A stretch of 37,255 nt of DNA from an uncultured bacterium (GCA_903920455.1 CAIXLY010000016.1:1-37255); one strand, 5' to 3'; shown: positions 1 through 8,359, numbered from the stretch's first letter. Numbers and translations are program-made. The notes: generated by a model from the sequence alone, not told the origin.

Positions 1-98
1 GCAGGGAAAATGGTAGAGGTGATGACCAGGTTATAACTGCTGTTGGCCCAGTCATACATAGCCCAGGCGTTCTGAATTTTTTTAGATACTATCTTCAT
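1..98 (-). CDS. UMF1-family MFS transporter (Atg22-like), N-terminal fragment
   Basis: Only the first 32 codons are present; the gene runs off the left edge. Reading the minus strand from the ATG at 98 gives MKIVSKKIQNAWAMYDWAN followed by SSYNLVITSTIFP. The AW-MYDWANS-Y---I-T-IFP pattern is the conserved start of the first membrane segment of the UMF1/vacuole-effluxer (Atg22-like) MFS transporters. The substrate of the bacterial members is not known. The ATG lies 3 nt after the uppP stop codon on the same strand, so it is probably the last gene seen of the ftsX-DUF3098-uppP transcription unit. The family call rests on this short motif only. Confidence 0.7.
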   Translation of the reverse strand, partial: MKIVSKKIQNAWAMYDWANSSYNLVITSTIFP

Positions 99-101
99 CT
101 G

Positions 102-896
102 TTAGAGTTTCCCTGTGATAATCATGAGTATCAATACTCCCCCAATCAGAATTCGATACCAGCCAAACATCCTGAATCCATTCCTTTGTAAAAATCCTAT
201 AAAAAATCGGATTGCCAGAAGTGCTACAACAAAAGCAACGGTACTTCCTAGCAACAACAATTGAATGCCTTCGGTATTCAACACACTAGGCTCTTCTTTC
301 CAAATATCATATAAACTTTTGATGGTGGCGGCACTCATGGTGGGCACTGCTAGAAAAAAAGAAAACTCCGCAGCAAGAGAACGGGTTAGTTTTTGTTGCA
401 TCCCTCCGATGATGGTGGAGGCGCTTCTGCTAAGCCCTGGAAACATTACTGCAAGCACTTGATAACACCCAATGGTTAATGCCTTTGTATAACTGATTTC
501 TTCTTCCTTAATAACCTCACTACTGCGAAACCACCTGTCAACAAACAACAATACTACGCCGCCGGCAAAGAGTACAATAGAGATAAAGAGCGGACTCTCT
601 AAACTGTTGTCGATATGCTTCTTAAACAATGCGCCAAAAATCAATGCGGGAATTATGGCTACAAAGAGCTTGATATAGAATGTAAACTTTCTAAAATCCA
701 TGAACTTTTTCCAATATAAAACTACAACAGAAAGAATAGCGCCAAACTGGATGACTATCTCAAACAGCTTGGTAAAGGCATCGTGCTCAATCTTGAAAAA
801 TGCAGAGGCAATGGCCATATGCCCTGTTGAGGAAACCGGAAGAAACTCGGTTATCCCTTCAATGATGGCAAGGATAAGGGCCTGGAAAGTATTCAT
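102..896 (-). CDS. uppP: Undecaprenyl-diphosphate phosphatase UppP/BacA
   Basis: Integral membrane phosphatase that converts undecaprenyl diphosphate to undecaprenyl phosphate, recycling the lipid carrier for peptidoglycan and other envelope polymers; overproduction gives bacitracin resistance. The 264 aa length is normal for the family. Both signature regions are present: [15 protein letters not shown] at residues 13-27, with the two catalytic-motif glutamates E13 and E17, and PGLSRSAST at 153-161, with the conserved arginine at 157. Multiple hydrophobic segments follow the usual BacA topology. It lies 21 nt downstream of the DUF3098 gene and 3 nt before the UMF1-type gene, so these are likely cotranscribed from the ftsX promoter. 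The envelope context (ftsX, DUF3098) fits. Confidence 0.96.
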   Translation of the reverse strand: MNTFQALILAIIEGITEFLPVSSTGHMAIASAFFKIEHDAFTKLFEIVIQFGAILSVVVLYWKKFMDFRKFTFYIKLFVAIIPALIFGALFKKHIDNSLESPLFISIVLFAGGVVLLFVDRWFRSSEVIKEEEISYTKALTIGCYQVLAVMFPGLSRSASTIIGGMQQKLTRSLAAEFSFFLAVPTMSAATIKSLYDIWKEEPSVLNTEGIQLLLLGSTVAFVVALLAIRFFIGFLQRNGFRMFGWYRILIGGVLILMIITGKL

Positions 897-917
897 TTAG
901 TTTTGGTATGCCGGAAA

Positions 918-1157
918 TCAGGAACTGCGTTTCCCTTTTTTCATGATTGCATATATCTCTATGATGAAACCAGCGAGGATTAACAATGGGGCTACAGTAA
1001 TTCTGGTTTTACTATACACTTCATTTTCAGCAAAAACAGTTGGATTATCACTCTTGCCGCCACTCATCAGAAATAATCCGATGACAATAACTACAACTCC
1101 GATGAGCATCCATACAAAATTGTCCTTTTCAAAAAGCGATGTCTTGTTATTTTCCAT
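918..1157 (-). CDS. DUF3098 small membrane protein
   Basis: A 79 aa protein with two hydrophobic segments: roughly residues 14-33 (FVWMLIGVVVIVIGLFLMSG) and 52-68. A polar loop between them contains a GGKSDNP-VF pattern. This is the typical layout and wording of the DUF3098 family, found in Bacteroidota next to FtsX; its function is not established. An upstream ATG at 1187 would add ten residues (MTIFIDKHYT) overlapping the ftsX stop. I chose the ATG at 1157 because the family normally starts shortly before the first membrane segment and this start leaves a 13 nt gap to ftsX. The position between ftsX and uppP suggests an envelope or division role, but that is inference from context. Confidence 0.85.
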   Translation of the reverse strand: MENNKTSLFEKDNFVWMLIGVVVIVIGLFLMSGGKSDNPTVFAENEVYSKTRITVAPLLILAGFIIEIYAIMKKGKRSS

Positions 1158-1170
1158 GGTATAATGTTTA

Positions 1171-2046
1171 TCAATAAAGATCGTCAAGTTTCATTTTTAG
1201 GTACTTGGTAACACTCCTGTGTGTACTGATAAAAGTAATGCTAATTCCGATGAGGATGAGTATCAAATACAACAGGGCCAAAAGTGCATTGTCGCGCAAA
1301 GCCTTAATCTCCGGGAGCCACCAATTTTCAACTCCATAGATAAGGATGTTGATCGCCACAATAGCAAGTCCAGCACTGAACAAGCCATTGATGATGGCCT
1401 TTTTGTCGAATGGCTTTGATATGAACCACCTCGTTGCTCCTACCATCTGCATGGTTTTGATGAGGAATCTGTTTGAAAACATGGCCAGTTTTATGGTGTT
1501 GTCAATCAAGATGATCACAATCAATGCAAGTATCCCGGCGAGGGCAAGTAAAAAGTATCCAGTTTTTTTAACGATGCTGTTGAGGTTGCTAACAACGGCA
1601 TCAGGGTATTTTACTTCGCTGATGATGAAGTTATTGGTAATCTCTTTGCTGATCTTGTTGAGGCTATCTTTGTTTACGTATTCAGGCTGTAGGTAAAAGT
1701 CTATGCTGGCAGGTAAGGGGTTGTAGTCTAGCACCTTGTTCCAATCTCCGTTACCATCACCTATAAATTTTTTGCGAGCCTGCTCTTTTGTTGTGTACTC
1801 CACCGAGCGTGCATATGGCTTAGACTCAATTGATTTCTTTACCAAATCAATGTCGCGTTGTGGACTACCCTCTCTGATAAAAGCGTTAACCTGCACACTG
1901 CCCTTGAAATAACTTTCTAATTTACTCGCATTGATCACCAGCCAGCCTAGCATTCCGAGGATGAAAAGCACTAGGGCTACGCCCAAGATTGCCATAAAAT
2001 AGGAAGGTTTACTGCGTTTCATCGATGCCCGGCCCTGTGTAGTCAT
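1171..2046 (-). CDS. ftsX: Cell division protein FtsX (permease-like)
   Basis: Membrane subunit of the FtsEX complex, which in other bacteria couples ATP hydrolysis by FtsE to activation of cell-wall hydrolases at the septum. The 291 aa protein shows FtsX topology: a first membrane segment at about residues 17-38, a soluble extracytoplasmic domain of about 130 residues, then three membrane segments at about 168-187, 217-238 and 249-275, with the conserved ANRF-like loop present as SNRFLIKTMQMVGAT. No ftsE is adjacent, which is usual for Bacteroidota. The ATG at 2046 is used; a second ATG at codon 9 is possible. A -7 element lies at 2094-2101 on this strand. Divergent from leuS. Confidence 0.92.
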   Translation of the reverse strand: MTTQGRASMKRSKPSYFMAILGVALVLFILGMLGWLVINASKLESYFKGSVQVNAFIREGSPQRDIDLVKKSIESKPYARSVEYTTKEQARKKFIGDGNGDWNKVLDYNPLPASIDFYLQPEYVNKDSLNKISKEITNNFIISEVKYPDAVVSNLNSIVKKTGYFLLALAGILALIVIILIDNTIKLAMFSNRFLIKTMQMVGATRWFISKPFDKKAIINGLFSAGLAIVAINILIYGVENWWLPEIKALRDNALLALLYLILILIGISITFISTHRSVTKYLKMKLDDLY

Positions 2047-2093
2047 TGCTGATTGAATTTTAGTACCTTTTACTTCTTTTTTACTCGAAGTAT

Positions 2094-2101
2094 CAAAAAT
2101 A
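2094..2101 (-). promoter_or_regulatory. -7 element of the ftsX promoter
   Basis: The minus strand reads TATTTTTG, an exact match to the Bacteroidota -7 consensus TAnnTTTG. Predicted transcription start is about 40 nt before the ftsX ATG. No convincing TTG -33 element is visible. It lies 20 bp from the oppositely directed leuS element, so the two upstream promoter halves overlap. Confidence 0.5.
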
Positions 2102-2121
2102 GCAATTTTAAAGCGTTTGTG

Positions 2122-2129
2122 TATTTTTG
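2122..2129 (+). promoter_or_regulatory. -7 element of the leuS promoter
   Basis: TATTTTTG matches TAnnTTTG exactly. A transcript starting a few bases downstream would leave a leader of about 45 nt before the ATG at 2181. It would begin after or within the possible TTG start at 2127, which supports the ATG at 2181 as the real leuS start. No clear -33 TTG is visible. Confidence 0.5.
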
Positions 2130-2180
2130 CGCCTCCCGAAGCGGGGTTTAATTTTTGTACTCAGTATAAAGCAACTTAAG

Positions 2181-4955
2181 ATGGAATACGGATTTAGGGA
2201 TATTGAAAGGAAATGGCAGGATGCATGGAAGCAGAACAAGGCCTATAAGGTTGATAATAATTCTCCCAAGCCCAAATATTACGTGCTTGATATGTTCCCT
2301 TACCCAAGTGGGGCGGGACTGCATGTTGGTCATCCGCTGGGCTACATCGCCAGTGATGTGTTTAGCCGATATAAACGCCTGAAGGGGTTTAATGTGCTGC
2401 ATCCGATGGGCTATGACTCATTCGGACTCCCTGCAGAACAATATGCAATTGAACATGGAATTCCTCCTGCAATCTCTACCGAATATAACATCAACACATT
2501 CAGGTCTCAGTTGGATAAGATCGGCTTTTGTTATGATTGGGATCGTGAGGTGAGAACATCAAATGATGATTATTATAAGTGGACACAATGGATATTTCTT
2601 CAACTATTCGATAGTTGGTTCGATAGAAAAAGTCAAAAAGCAAGAAGACTGCATGAACTGATTGATATTTTCTCCTCCGAAGGAAACGCCAACATCCCTT
2701 GTCCGGGCGATAAACATCTTCACTTTACAGCCTCAGACTGGAAAGCATTCAACGAAAAACAACAGGCTGACATCTTGATGCACTATAGAATTGCCTTCTG
2801 TGGTATTGGTGAAGTGAATTGGTGCGAAGCCCTTGGAACCGTATTGGCCAATGATGAAGTGATTAATGGGGTGAGTGAAAGAGGCGGTCATCCAGTAGTG
2901 AAAAAGAAACTTAGGCAGTGGTATCTGCGCATCACTGAATATGCGGAAAGGTTGCTCGCTGGTCTGGATACGGTTGATTTTAGCGACAGCATGAAAGACA
3001 TGCAAACCAACTGGATTGGAAAAAGCTTTGGAGCTGAAATAGATTTCGATCTGGTATCTGAAAATATGTTGGCAGAGGGCAAAAAGCTGAAAGTCTACAC
3101 CACGCGCCCTGATACTATTTTTGGTGTTGATTTTATGGTAATCGCTCCTGAGCATGAACTTGTAAAACAGATTACATCTTCAGGACAAGCTTCTGCTGTA
3201 ACCGAATACATTGATTATGTAAACAGCAGAAGTGAAAGGGAAAGGATGGCTGAAAAGAAGATCAGTGGGGTATTTAGTGGTGCTTATTGCAAACATCCTT
3301 TTGAAGAGCGACAAATTCCTGTCTGGATAAGTGAGTACGTTCTTGCCGGCTATGGCACTGGCGCTATCATGGCCGTACCATGCGGTGATGAACGCGACTT
3401 TAAGTTTGCGCAACATTTCAATATCCCCATCACCAATATCATCGGATCCCATTTTAATGGAGTAGATGCCAATCCAACAAAAGAAGCAATACTCGAGAAT
3501 AGCGGTTTTTTGAACGGGACGAAGATGTTAGATGCCATTGCTATTTCAATCACCAAGATGGAAGAGCTCGGCATAGGAAAACGACAAACAAATTATAGGA
3601 TGCGTGATGCTGCATTTAGTCGCCAACGTTATTGGGGTGAACCTTTTCCTATCGTTTGGAAAAATGATATCGCCTATGCGCTTCCAGTTTCTTCATTGCC
3701 AGTTGCGCTTCCTCAATTGTCGGACCTAAAACCCGGACCAGATGGACAAGGGCCATTGGCCAATCTTCCTGAGTGGACGGCCTTTGAGGGTGGAACAAGG
3801 GAAGTGAATACCATGCCTGGGTATGCCGGTAGCAGCTGGTATTTTCTCCGCTACATGGATCCTCAGAACAAACAGGAATTTTGCAGCAGGGAGGCAAGTG
3901 ATTATTGGGGACAGGTGGATCTTTACATCGGAGGTACAGAGCATGCGGTTGGGCATCTGCTCTATAGCAGGATGTGGACAAAAGCATTATTCGATCTTGG
4001 TTATATTGGGTTCGACGAGCCTTTTAAACGCTTGGTGAATCAAGGTAAAATAGGAGGAGATTCAAGGTTGGTGTATAGGGTTCGCGGAACCAAACAGTTT
4101 GTTTCTGCAGGGTTAAAGGATGGTTATGAAACAGACGAGATTCATGTTGATGTTACACTCGTGGATGGTTTTGATCTTGACATGGATGGATTTAAAAAAT
4201 GGAAACCCGATTTTGCTGATGCGAGTTTTATTACAGAAGAAGGCATTTACAAATGCGGAAGTCGACTTGAAAAAATGAGCAAGCGTTATTTCAACGTTGT
4301 GAATCCCGATGATATCGTAGTGAAATATGGTGCGGATACATTTAGGATGTATGAAATGTTTTTGGGCCCGGTTGAACAGGATAAACCATGGGATACCAAA
4401 GGAATTGAAGGGGTGCATCGCTTTATAAAAAAATTATGGAGGCTGTATGCAGATGCTGAAAAAGGGATTGTACTTACAGATGCAACAGCAACAGATGCAT
4501 CATGGAAGGCATTTTATAAGATGTTAAAAAAAGTGGAAGAGGATACAGCACGATTCTCATTCAATACCGCAGTAAGTTGTTTCATGATTGGAGTGAATGA
4601 GCTAACAGATCTTAACTGTCATTCAAAGGATTTGCTTTCCAAGTTGTTGATTATCCTTGCACCATACGCCCCCCACATCAGTGAAGAATTGTGGAGCGTA
4701 GCCGGCAATCAGGGATCTGTATTGGATTCCAACTATCCATCGGTTGAAGAAAAATACTTAGTGGAAACATCAAAGGAGTATCCGATTGCAATCAACGGCA
4801 AGACAAGAACAACCATCGAGCTGGATGTAAATCTTAGCCAGCAAGATGTTGAGAAGCTCGTTATGGCTGAGCCTGTGGTGATTAAATGGCTTGAAGGCAA
4901 GTCGCCAAAGAAAATCATCTACGTAAAAAACAAAATGATCAATGTGGTCATCTAG
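2181..4955 (+). CDS. leuS: Leucyl-tRNA synthetase
   Basis: Class I aminoacyl-tRNA synthetase charging tRNA-Leu. From the ATG at 2181 the protein is 924 aa. The HIGH box is HVGH at residues 48-51 within FPYPSGAGLHVGHPLGY, and the KMSKR loop is present as EKMSKR near 4270-4287. Between them lies the CP1 editing domain, with the TTRPDTIFG motif near 3098-3124. Before CP1 is a stretch of about 60 residues (around 2620-2790) that is weakly conserved, as in other Bacteroidota LeuRS. An open frame continues upstream to a TTG at 2127, but those 18 residues do not resemble LeuRS and the -7 element overlaps that codon. Monocistronic as far as visible: ftsX diverges and ruvB is 150 nt downstream. The 4956-5105 gap holds only an AT-rich stretch with a weak hairpin. 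Confidence 0.97.
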   Translation: MEYGFRDIERKWQDAWKQNKAYKVDNNSPKPKYYVLDMFPYPSGAGLHVGHPLGYIASDVFSRYKRLKGFNVLHPMGYDSFGLPAEQYAIEHGIPPAISTEYNINTFRSQLDKIGFCYDWDREVRTSNDDYYKWTQWIFLQLFDSWFDRKSQKARRLHELIDIFSSEGNANIPCPGDKHLHFTASDWKAFNEKQQADILMHYRIAFCGIGEVNWCEALGTVLANDEVINGVSERGGHPVVKKKLRQWYLRITEYAERLLAGLDTVDFSDSMKDMQTNWIGKSFGAEIDFDLVSENMLAEGKKLKVYTTRPDTIFGVDFMVIAPEHELVKQITSSGQASAVTEYIDYVNSRSERERMAEKKISGVFSGAYCKHPFEERQIPVWISEYVLAGYGTGAIMAVPCGDERDFKFAQHFNIPITNIIGSHFNGVDANPTKEAILENSGFLNGTKMLDAIAISITKMEELGIGKRQTNYRMRDAAFSRQRYWGEPFPIVWKNDIAYALPVSSLPVALPQLSDLKPGPDGQGPLANLPEWTAFEGGTREVNTMPGYAGSSWYFLRYMDPQNKQEFCSREASDYWGQVDLYIGGTEHAVGHLLYSRMWTKALFDLGYIGFDEPFKRLVNQGKIGGDSRLVYRVRGTKQFVSAGLKDGYETDEIHVDVTLVDGFDLDMDGFKKWKPDFADASFITEEGIYKCGSRLEKMSKRYFNVVNPDDIVVKYGADTFRMYEMFLGPVEQDKPWDTKGIEGVHRFIKKLWRLYADAEKGIVLTDATATDASWKAFYKMLKKVEEDTARFSFNTAVSCFMIGVNELTDLNCHSKDLLSKLLIILAPYAPHISEELWSVAGNQGSVLDSNYPSVEEKYLVETSKEYPIAINGKTRTTIELDVNLSQQDVEKLVMAEPVVIKWLEGKSPKKIIYVKNKMINVVI

Positions 4956-5096
4956 GATTATTTCCTGTGTTTTTTGCACTTTTTTTCGAGGAAAAATAAC
5001 TGTAGAATAGTTGTGGCTACTATATTCTACCTGATTTTCATGCTGTTATACCAGGTTTTAAATATTATAGATTAGTTATGATTCATTCATGTATTT

Positions 5097-5104
5097 TTAC
5101 TTTG
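5097..5104 (+). promoter_or_regulatory. Possible -7 element directly before ruvB
   Basis: TTACTTTG differs from TAnnTTTG by one base and is followed after a single C by the ruvB ATG. If used, transcription would begin at or just inside the start codon, implying a leaderless mRNA or a different real promoter. It is weak as a stand-alone call. Confidence 0.25.
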
Positions 5105-5105
5105 C

Positions 5106-6131
5106 ATGAATCCACATCTTGATCCATTAGAAAAGTTGGGTAGTCCCGGTGAATCTGAATATGAGAACACCATACGTCCCGCGAGTTTGGAAGACTTTTC
5201 CGGACAGCCCAGGATTATTGAGAACCTCAAAATTTTTATTCAGGCGGCTCAAATGCGCTCTGAGTCACTTGATCATGTGTTGTTTCACGGACCACCCGGC
5301 CTTGGCAAAACAACCCTATCCAGAATTGTTGCCAGAGAGATGGGTGTAAATATCAAAGAGACATCCGGTCCGGTAATTGAAAAGCCGGCAGACCTTGCAG
5401 GTTTGTTGACAAGTCTTGAACCTAATGATGTGCTTTTTATAGATGAGATTCACCGACTCAGCAATGTAGTGGAGGAGTACTTGTATTCTGCCATGGAAGA
5501 TTATAAAATCGATATCATGATTGATAGTGGGCCAAGTGCAAAAACCATTCAAATCAATCTGAATCCATTTACACTTATTGGCGCAACAACCAGAAGTGGA
5601 TTGCTTACTGCACCACTTTTGTCTAGGTTCGCTATAAAGTCTAGACTTGAATATTATTCCAACGAAGTGCTTGAACGCATCATCACAAGATCTGCAGGAA
5701 TTCTTCAAACCAAAATCACTTCTGATTCGGCAAAAGAAATTTCAAGGCGTAGCAGAGCCACTCCCAGAATAGCCAATGGTTTATTGAAGAGAGTGCGTGA
5801 CTTTGCACAGGTACTTGGTGATGGAATTGTGACCATAGACATCACGCGCCATGCATTAAAAGCATTGAATGTGGATGAGCATGGACTTGATGAAATGGAC
5901 AACAGAATCCTTTCAACCATTATCGATAAATTCAAAGGCGGGCCCGTGGGATTAGGCACTATTGCCACTGCAGTTGGTGAAGAAGCCGGAACTATCGAGG
6001 ATGTGTATGAACCTTTTCTAATTCAAGAGGGTTTTCTGCAGCGTACAGCAAGGGGAAGGGAAGTGACTGCAAGAGCATATGAGCATTTAGGCCGAGCTCA
6101 CCCCTCAGCAGGTGACAATCTGTTATTTTAA
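5106..6131 (+). CDS. ruvB: Holliday junction branch-migration helicase RuvB
   Basis: AAA+ motor that, with RuvA, drives Holliday junction migration during recombination and fork repair. At 341 aa it has the family length. Seen in order: an N-terminal segment ending [14 protein letters not shown]; Walker [10 protein letters not shown] at residues 62-70; Walker B FIDEIHRL at 111-118; an arginine-containing [13 protein letters not shown] segment; and the C-terminal winged helix with [19 protein letters not shown]. The start MNPHLDP matches the usual Bacteroidota RuvB N-terminus, so I keep this ATG although a -7-like element is only 1 nt upstream. The kinase-like gene begins 21 nt after the stop, suggesting cotranscription. 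ruvA and ruvC are not in the window. Confidence 0.97.
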   Translation: MNPHLDPLEKLGSPGESEYENTIRPASLEDFSGQPRIIENLKIFIQAAQMRSESLDHVLFHGPPGLGKTTLSRIVAREMGVNIKETSGPVIEKPADLAGLLTSLEPNDVLFIDEIHRLSNVVEEYLYSAMEDYKIDIMIDSGPSAKTIQINLNPFTLIGATTRSGLLTAPLLSRFAIKSRLEYYSNEVLERIITRSAGILQTKITSDSAKEISRRSRATPRIANGLLKRVRDFAQVLGDGIVTIDITRHALKALNVDEHGLDEMDNRILSTIIDKFKGGPVGLGTIATAVGEEAGTIEDVYEPFLIQEGFLQRTARGREVTARAYEHLGRAHPSAGDNLLF

Positions 6132-6152
6132 ATTTTAACGCAATTGAGGCAA

Positions 6153-6965
6153 ATGATCATGGAGGCCATATATCCTATTTTTTTATTGCTTGACCTAGCC
6201 GTAAACGTGCCGGGATGGATATTTTTTGCCCTTTGTTTTTTATTGATTGTATTGGCGACTTTTATGATTTGGCTCTTAGTCAGCAACCGGTTTAATAAGA
6301 AGCTGCTATTTCAGAAAGAGCGATTTAAAGGAAAATCACTTCTTGAAAATGATAGAATGAGGATAGCGATGGAATTGCAAGATGAAATTGGTGCGAGCCT
6401 CACTGCATTGCATCTCATGACATCTTTGCTTAGTGATGTTGAAGTAGAAGAGCGGGCAAAGGGGTTGATTGCAAAAATCAACGCGGTTTCTGATAAGATG
6501 GTTCAAGATCTGAACGAAATTGTTTGGGCACTTAATGTAACCAATGACATAATGCCCAGCCTGATGTCATACACGAGGGAAACAATCTCTACCCTGCTTT
6601 CCAATGCCGGAATAGCATTTGAGGAAAGTGAGCCCATTGGCTATCCAAAAATAGTTGTAAGTGGGGTCGTCAGAAGAAATGTGTTTATGATTTTGAAAGA
6701 GTTGGTAAACAATGCCATCAAGCACTCAGGAAGCGGTAGGGTGAGGTTGATCGTTAGAATTGACGATCAACTGCGATTCGTACTATCTGACTTTGGTCGC
6801 GGAATAACTGATCCCACTTTTTCAGTAATCACATCAGGAGGCAACGGCCTAAATAATGTTAAAGCCAGGGTGAACGCCCTTGGTGGAAGTATTGATTTTA
6901 AAAATGAAAATGGGCTTACTGTTAGAATCAGTATCCCATTAAACAAATTTAATCAAGCCGATTAG
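6153..6965 (+). CDS. Degenerate HisKA_3/LytS-type sensor kinase homologue lacking the phospho-acceptor His
   Basis: A 270 aa protein (from the ATG at 6153; an ATG at 6159 has better spacing from a GAGG at 6146-6149, and a TTG at 6144 is less likely). Two hydrophobic stretches at about residues 6-18 and 21-43 form a membrane anchor with no separate sensor domain. A dimerization helix follows, starting NDRMRIAMELQDEIGASLTAL. In active kinases of this group the motif is LHDEIG; here the His is Gln at residue 76 (CAA at 6378-6380). The downstream helix with LNEIVWALN is normal. The HATPase domain looks intact: N box KELVNNAIKHS, DFGRG, and GGNGLNNV. No NarL-type partner regulator is adjacent; the OmpR-type gene next door is convergent and overlaps by 4 nt. 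It may bind ATP but should not autophosphorylate in the standard way. Confidence 0.85.
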   Translation: MIMEAIYPIFLLLDLAVNVPGWIFFALCFLLIVLATFMIWLLVSNRFNKKLLFQKERFKGKSLLENDRMRIAMELQDEIGASLTALHLMTSLLSDVEVEERAKGLIAKINAVSDKMVQDLNEIVWALNVTNDIMPSLMSYTRETISTLLSNAGIAFEESEPIGYPKIVVSGVVRRNVFMILKELVNNAIKHSGSGRVRLIVRIDDQLRFVLSDFGRGITDPTFSVITSGGNGLNNVKARVNALGGSIDFKNENGLTVRISIPLNKFNQAD

Positions 6966-7669
6966 GATTCTTTAACAAGCAGCCTGAATCCATTTCCATG
7001 AATGTTTACTATCTCAACATCTGGATCTTCTCTTAGATATTTTCTCAGTTTTGCGATGTACACGTCCATGCTTCTGCCATTGAAATAATTGTCATTACCC
7101 CAAATCTTTTTTAGTGCAAGTTCACGTTGGAGCAAATCGTTTTTGTATTCACTGAGCATTTTTAGTAATTCATTTTCTTTAGGAGAGAGTGTGATCTTAC
7201 TGTCGCCGATGGAAAGCTCTCTAAGTTTTGGAATAAAGTGGTATTTGCCAAGATCATACTCTACATTTACGATTTCCCTGTTTTGCTCCTCGTTTCTTTT
7301 CAGGATCGCTTTAATCTTAAATAGAAGAAGTTCAGAATCAAAAGGTTTGGTGATATAATCGTCAGCCCCAAGTTTATATCCCTTGATTTGATCCTCTTTC
7401 ATTGATTTGGCTGAAAGAAAGAAAAGCGGAACGTCTGGGTTGATATCTCTAATTTCTTCAGCAAGCATGAAGCCATCCATTTTAGGCATCATCACATCTA
7501 GCAAACAGAAATCAAATTTTTCTCTCTGAAACGCTGCAAGGCCTAGTCGCCCATCTCTTTCGAGGATTACTTCATAATCGTTTAGCTCGAGAAAATTCTT
7601 TAGTACCAGTCCCAAATTTGGGTCATCTTCGCACAACAGAATCTTTGGCTTTGGGTTTGATGTTGACAT
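6962..7669 (-). CDS. OmpR-family response regulator (RprY-like)
   Basis: A 235 aa two-component transcription regulator. The receiver domain is at residues 8-125 with the acidic pocket E14/D15/D16, phospho-acceptor D58 in LLDVMMPKMDG and the conserved lysine K108 in TKPF. The C-terminal winged-helix DNA-binding domain is at about 135-232 (LSPKENELLKML, SMDVYIAKLRKYL). All key residues are present. The class normally pairs with HisKA kinases, not with the HisKA_3-type homologue convergent to it. The RprX-like kinase at 31703 is the best candidate partner in this window. A TTTATTTG element, one base off the -7 consensus, lies at 7685-7692 on this strand, 15 nt before the ATG. The two stop codons of this gene and its convergent neighbour share 4 nt. 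Confidence 0.92.
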   Translation of the reverse strand: MSTSNPKPKILLCEDDPNLGLVLKNFLELNDYEVILERDGRLGLAAFQREKFDFCLLDVMMPKMDGFMLAEEIRDINPDVPLFFLSAKSMKEDQIKGYKLGADDYITKPFDSELLLFKIKAILKRNEEQNREIVNVEYDLGKYHFIPKLRELSIGDSKITLSPKENELLKMLSEYKNDLLQRELALKKIWGNDNYFNGRSMDVYIAKLRKYLREDPDVEIVNIHGNGFRLLVKES

Positions 7670-7790
7670 TTGCTTGGTTTAGGGCAAATAAAATTATTAA
7701 CCACGACATATTGACTTGCAAGACAATAAATTTTTGTTAAACAGCACCTAATTTTCGAATTTGCTGCTCTTTTATATCTAAATCAGTTTT

Positions 7791-8162
7791 ATGCACCTCA
7801 CTTCAGACAATACCTTTAAAAAACTTGTGATCATAGGCGATAGGGTGCTTATCCAACTTACTAAGCCTAGTGAAAAAACCCTAAGCGGGCTTTATCTTCC
7901 TCCAGGGGTTCAAGAGAAGGAAAAGGTGCAGCAGGGCATCATCATCAAAACTGGACCCGGATTTGTGATTCCCATGCCCATTGAGGAGGAATCCTGGAAG
8001 TCAGACGAGGAAAAAGTGAAATATATACCCCTACAGGCAAAAGAAGGGGATTTGGCCATTTTCTTGCTCAGTGGCGCTACCGAGGTGATATATGAAGGAA
8101 GTACATTTTATATCCTCCCACAAAGCGCGATTCTAATGCTTGAACGGGATGAGCAAATTTGA
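7791..8162 (+). CDS. GroES-like co-chaperonin paralogue
   Basis: A 123 aa protein of the Cpn10/GroES fold. Residues 10-55 match GroES closely: VIIGDRVLIQL, then a mobile-loop-like segment EKTLSGLYLPPG, then QQGIIIKTGPG. Canonical GroES is about 95 aa. Here the middle carries an insertion of roughly 25 residues (PMPIEEESWKSDEEKVKY) before the second half, GDLAIFLLSGATEVIYEGSTFYILPQSAILMLE. The hydrophobic GLYLP of the mobile loop, the GroEL-binding element, is kept. There is no groEL nearby, so this is likely a second copy beside a standard groESL operon elsewhere; its client or partner is unknown. It stands alone between the divergent response regulator and convergent recQ, and is followed by a good terminator. 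Confidence 0.85.
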   Translation: MHLTSDNTFKKLVIIGDRVLIQLTKPSEKTLSGLYLPPGVQEKEKVQQGIIIKTGPGFVIPMPIEEESWKSDEEKVKYIPLQAKEGDLAIFLLSGATEVIYEGSTFYILPQSAILMLERDEQI

Positions 8163-8327
8163 TGAAAATAATCTCTGAATGTCCATAATTGTACTCAAAA
8201 ATGTCTTTTTTGAGGCATAAATGCTCTTTTAATTGATTTATTGTAATTTTTGAGAAACTTAATTTTGAGAACCTACATATTAGTGTACCTTCAATCTGGT
8301 TTTTCATAGGATATTGGATTTTAAAAC

Positions 8328-8359
8328 GGGCTGCATTTCTATGCTGGCCCTTTTTTTTT
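8328..8359 (+). terminator. Rho-independent terminator after the groES-like gene
   Basis: GGGC-T-GCAT, loop TTCT, ATGC-TG-GCCC (8328-8350), is followed by nine T (8351-8359). It lies between convergent groES-like and recQ. On the minus strand the same stem is followed by TTTTAAAA, so it may act weakly for recQ too. The rest of the 8163-8327 gap shows no gene or motif I recognise. Confidence 0.8.

Noticed and set aside
2127-2180. TTG start extending leuS by 18 residues
   Set aside because: The TTG overlaps the -7 element TATTTTTG, so it would not be in the mRNA, and the added residues do not resemble LeuRS.
3649-3987. Open frame of 112 codons on the minus strand inside leuS
   Set aside because: Lies entirely within a well-conserved part of leuS, has no recognisable motif and no ribosome-binding or promoter context; it is a shadow of the leuS frame.
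4956-5105. Possible terminator or small gene after leuS
   Set aside because: Only an A/T-rich inverted repeat (TTTTTC-GAG-GAAAAA near 4983-4997) without a GC stem or T-run; no open frame of interest.
8077-8307. 76-codon minus-strand frame over the end of the groES-like gene
   Set aside because: Covers the groES-like C-terminus and the AT-rich gap, has no homology I recognise, and no sign of translation signals.
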